NCBI RefSeq assembly: GCF_020179405.1
Contig: NZ_JAICBZ010000005.1
Span: forward strand, 1 to 64,000
Origin: Xinfangfangia pollutisoli
GTDB taxonomy: Bacteria > Pseudomonadota > Alphaproteobacteria > Rhodobacterales > Rhodobacteraceae
Direction of reading: 5' to 3'
DNA length: 64,000 nucleotides
In this document: positions 62,120-64,000 of the stretch, one piece after another
How the letters are laid out: each line of letters opens with the position of its first letter
How positions within the stretch are numbered: the first letter of the stretch is position 1
The notes under the pieces: generated by a model
Told to the model about the DNA's origin: nothing
The model's input: the letters and a program-made list of their open reading frames with translations, nothing else
Database searches by the model: none
Program-made: the position numbers and the translations under genes

Positions 62120-62659
62120 ATAGGACGCAGACCCCACAACGCCCCGCCGCAACGCGAAACCGGACCGCGCATCAATGACCGTATCCGCGCACCGGAAGTC
62201 CGCCTGATCGGGGCGGATGGCGAGAATGTCGGGGTGGTCACGCCTGCACGGGCGATGGCACTGGCCGAAGAGGCAGGGCTTGATCTGGTCGAGATCAGCC
62301 CCAATGCCGTGCCGCCCGTCTGCAAGATCATGGACTTCGGCAAGTTCAAATACGAGACGCAGAAGCGCGAGGCCGAAGCCCGCAAGAAGCAGAAGATCAT
62401 CGAGATCAAGGAAATCAAGTTCCGTCCGGGCACCGATACGCATGACTATGACGTCAAGATGCGCTCGGTGATCAAATTCCTGGAGGAAGGCGACAAGGTG
62501 AAGGTCACGCTCCGCTTCCGCGGCCGCGAAATGGCCCACCAGGAGCTGGGGCTTGAACTTCTGAACCGCGTCGCCGGCGATGTCTCGGAAAAGGGCAAGG
62601 TCGAATCCATGCCCCGGCTTGAAGGCCGCCAGATGGTGATGATGATCGGACCGAAGTAA
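62120..62659 (+). CDS. infC: translation initiation factor IF-3, AUA start
   Basis: 179 residues when started at ATA 62120, which gives the expected N-terminus [20 protein letters not shown]. The first ordinary start codon in frame (GTG 62234) would delete the first 38 residues, including most of the N-terminal domain, and has no RBS. GAAGGA lies 8 bases before the ATA. E. coli infC uses AUU for autoregulation, so a rare start fits. Signatures: [21 protein letters not shown] and [22 protein letters not shown]. Confidence 0.93.
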   Translation: MGRRPHNAPPQRETGPRINDRIRAPEVRLIGADGENVGVVTPARAMALAEEAGLDLVEISPNAVPPVCKIMDFGKFKYETQKREAEARKKQKIIEIKEIKFRPGTDTHDYDVKMRSVIKFLEEGDKVKVTLRFRGREMAHQELGLELLNRVAGDVSEKGKVESMPRLEGRQMVMMIGPK

Positions 62660-62666
62660 GCGAAGC

Positions 62667-62703
62667 GAATTTTCGCAGAAAATTCGGGGCCCTGCGGGGC
62701 CCC
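62667..62703 (+). terminator. infC terminator with AT palindrome plus GC hairpin
   Basis: GAATTTT (62667-62673) and AAAATTC (62679-62685) around CGCAG, then GGGGCCC (62686-62692), TGCG, GGGCCCC (62697-62703). Two stacked hairpins between converging genes. Confidence 0.7.
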
Positions 62704-62723
62704 TTCGCATTTCTGCCAAAGGC

Positions 62724-63722
62724 TCAGGGCTCGCGCGGTTGCGGGCGCACCGGGCTTTCCTTCAGAAGCCCCCCCACCCCCATCGCCGCGATCTCGGCAC
62801 TGGTCGGATCCAGCCCGCAGGCCACCCGTTCCAGCACCCAGTCGGCGCCGTTCAGCGCCGGGCTGCGCGCGCAGCCGGGCAGGCCGATCACCGGACGCGC
62901 GCCCAGCCGGCCCAGGAACAGCAGATTGCCCGGATCGACCGGCATGCCGAAGCGGTCCACCACCCCGCCGGCGCGCCGCAGCCCCTCGGGTGCGGTGTCC
63001 TGCGCGTCGGATGTGGCCGAACCGGTCAGGATCAGCAGCATCTCGCCCGCCATGTCCCCCAGCGCCGCCGCGATCGCCGCCGCGTCATGGGGCACGCTGC
63101 GGCAATCCTCCAGCCCGATGCCCAGCGCCTTCAGCCGCGCCTCGATCGCCCTCCGGCCCTTGCGGATCAGCTTTTCGTCCATTTCGGGCACTTCGGTCAG
63201 CAACAGCCCGGCCGAGCCGCGGCTGACCGGGCGGATCCGCAGCGCCGCCCGCGCCGCGGTGGCGGCGCGCTGCAGGGCTGCTTCGGGCACCGCATAGGTG
63301 ATGATCTTGACCGTGCCGACCAGCATGCCCGGCGTCACGCGCTGCAGGGGCGGCAGCGTCGCCAGGGTGATCGCGGGATCGACCAGGTTCAGCGCATGGA
63401 CCGCGGCTGTGTCCATCTGAACCAGGCCGGGCCTTGTGGCCTTCAGGTTGACCCGGCCGGTGAAGGCCTCGGTCAGGGCCAGGCCCTGCGCCGCGGGATC
63501 GGTCACCAGCGCCGCGGCCAGCTGTGCCGCGGCAAGATCCTCGCCCAGATCGCCCGGCTCCAGCCGCGCCACCGTCACCTCGGCCAGCCCCGCCGCCGCC
63601 AGCGCCGCCAGCTCGGCCCGGCCCAGCACCTGACCCTTGCGCAGCCGCCCCTCGGCCAGCGCTTCGGAATGGGCCAGGATCGCGCCCAGCGCCTGGTCCA
63701 GCGGCACGGGACCAAAGCGCAT
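62724..63722 (-). CDS. molybdopterin-binding protein (MoeA/MogA-like fold)
   Basis: 332 residues: RFGPVPLDQALGAILAHS start, a central LVGTVKIITYAVP, and a C-terminal MoCF-like part with LLILTGSATSDAQDTAPEGL and VIGLPGCARSPALNGADWVLE. Binds molybdopterin and is found with XdhC in clusters for molybdenum hydroxylases such as xanthine or CO-type dehydrogenases. ATG 63722 overlaps the stop of the XdhC gene (TGATG). The hydroxylase itself is outside the window. Confidence 0.82.
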   Translation of the reverse strand: MRFGPVPLDQALGAILAHSEALAEGRLRKGQVLGRAELAALAAAGLAEVTVARLEPGDLGEDLAAAQLAAALVTDPAAQGLALTEAFTGRVNLKATRPGLVQMDTAAVHALNLVDPAITLATLPPLQRVTPGMLVGTVKIITYAVPEAALQRAATAARAALRIRPVSRGSAGLLLTEVPEMDEKLIRKGRRAIEARLKALGIGLEDCRSVPHDAAAIAAALGDMAGEMLLILTGSATSDAQDTAPEGLRRAGGVVDRFGMPVDPGNLLFLGRLGARPVIGLPGCARSPALNGADWVLERVACGLDPTSAEIAAMGVGGLLKESPVRPQPREP

Positions 63723-64000
63723 CAGCCCTGCCTCAGTCTTTGGGTGATCTGCGCCAGGATCGACACCGCGATCTCGGCCGGGGTCCTGGCGCCGATGTCC
63801 ATACCGACCGGCGCATGGATGCGGGCGATCTCGGCGTCAGAGAAGCCGTCTTGCCGCAGCCGCTCCACCCGTTTCGCATGGGTCCGGGTGGACCCCAGGC
63901 AGCCCAGATAGAAGATCGGCGCCCGCAGCGCGATGCGGATCGCCGGATCGTCCAGCTTGGCATCATGGGTCAGAGTGACCACCGCCGTCCGGGCATCGGG
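63722..64000 (-). CDS. XdhC family protein, C-terminal part (cut by window end)
   Basis: Frame open to the window end; 92 residues visible. VVTLTHDAKLDDPAIRIALRAPIFYLGCLGSTRTHAKR is split here as VVTLTHDAKLDDPAI and FYLGCLGSTRTHAKR, the Rossmann half of XdhC, ending in IHAPVGMDIGARTPAEIAVSI. XdhC proteins insert the sulfurated molybdenum cofactor. Translationally coupled to the molybdopterin-binding gene. The N-terminal half lies beyond base 64000. Confidence 0.9.
   Translation of the reverse strand, partial: PDARTAVVTLTHDAKLDDPAIRIALRAPIFYLGCLGSTRTHAKRVERLRQDGFSDAEIARIHAPVGMDIGARTPAEIAVSILAQITQRLRQG

Overview
The window is a high-GC chromosomal segment of an alphaproteobacterium. It is almost certainly a member of the Rhodobacterales (Rhodobacteraceae/Paracoccaceae). 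The main reasons are a complete Rhodobacter-type gene transfer agent (GTA) cluster lying between fabF-mltG and cysE, an ECF42-type sigma factor with two YCII proteins, a lipoyl-domain-bearing PDH E1 beta, and DUF2849/DUF934 partners in the siroheme/sulfite reductase operon. I found no rRNA, tRNA, CRISPR array, insertion sequence or integrase. Apart from the GTA genes the content is core metabolism and regulation.

Layout. 1-6.5 kb: end of a DUF2927-like gene, apt, a Tat-exported amidohydrolase divergent from an HxlR regulator, lysC with a strong terminator, a rhamnosyltransferase-like gene and murI. 6.7-9.7 kb: a LsrB/VtlR-like LysR regulator followed by a candidate AbcR-like small RNA, whose terminator is antisense to the 3' end of the ECF42 sigma gene. 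10-14.7 kb: purL-GNAT, the bolA-grxD pair, and a zapA cell-division cluster. 14.9-28.9 kb: central carbon metabolism (tkt, pgk, class I fba, the pdhA-pdhB-pdhC operon) interspersed with anmK, tyrS, two cyclophilins and ftsB. 29-32 kb: a plsC-ynbB-ynbA-like phospholipid gene set and cysE.

32.4-46.4 kb (minus strand) is an apparently intact GTA head-and-tail cluster. It runs g1 and g2 (terminase), g3 portal, g3.5, g4 protease, g5 capsid, g6-g8 connectors, g9 tail tube, g10/g10.1 chaperone-like genes, g11 tape measure, g12-g14 baseplate and cell-wall hydrolase, and g15 the large tail-tip protein. Most genes overlap by ATGA/TGATG junctions. Upstream of g1 there is a clear promoter, a CtrA-like box, and an unusual leader containing a terminator-like hairpin inside a 44-codon ORF whose stop overlaps the g1 start. 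Further hairpins separate g2 from g3, g5 from g6, and g8 from g9.

46.6-64 kb: mltG-fabF, a lytic transglycosylase, ssb, an acyltransferase, sufT, a P450/exporter pair, tpiA, a sufA-like gene, an Lrp regulator divergent from the cobA-DUF2849-cysI-cysH-DUF934 sulfur assimilation operon, ferredoxin-NADP reductase, an alanine-rich membrane-anchored helical protein, infC (apparently starting at AUA) and a molybdopterin-binding/XdhC pair cut by the window end.

Two families of short intergenic structures recur. One is AT-rich palindromes centred on TCGA/TTCGAA (for example 16952-17027 and 59816-59861). The other is GC-rich CCCCCGG hairpins followed by GGATATTT (28931-28968 and 44667-44701). All coordinates and motifs were read by eye; family assignments come from recognised motifs, not database searches.
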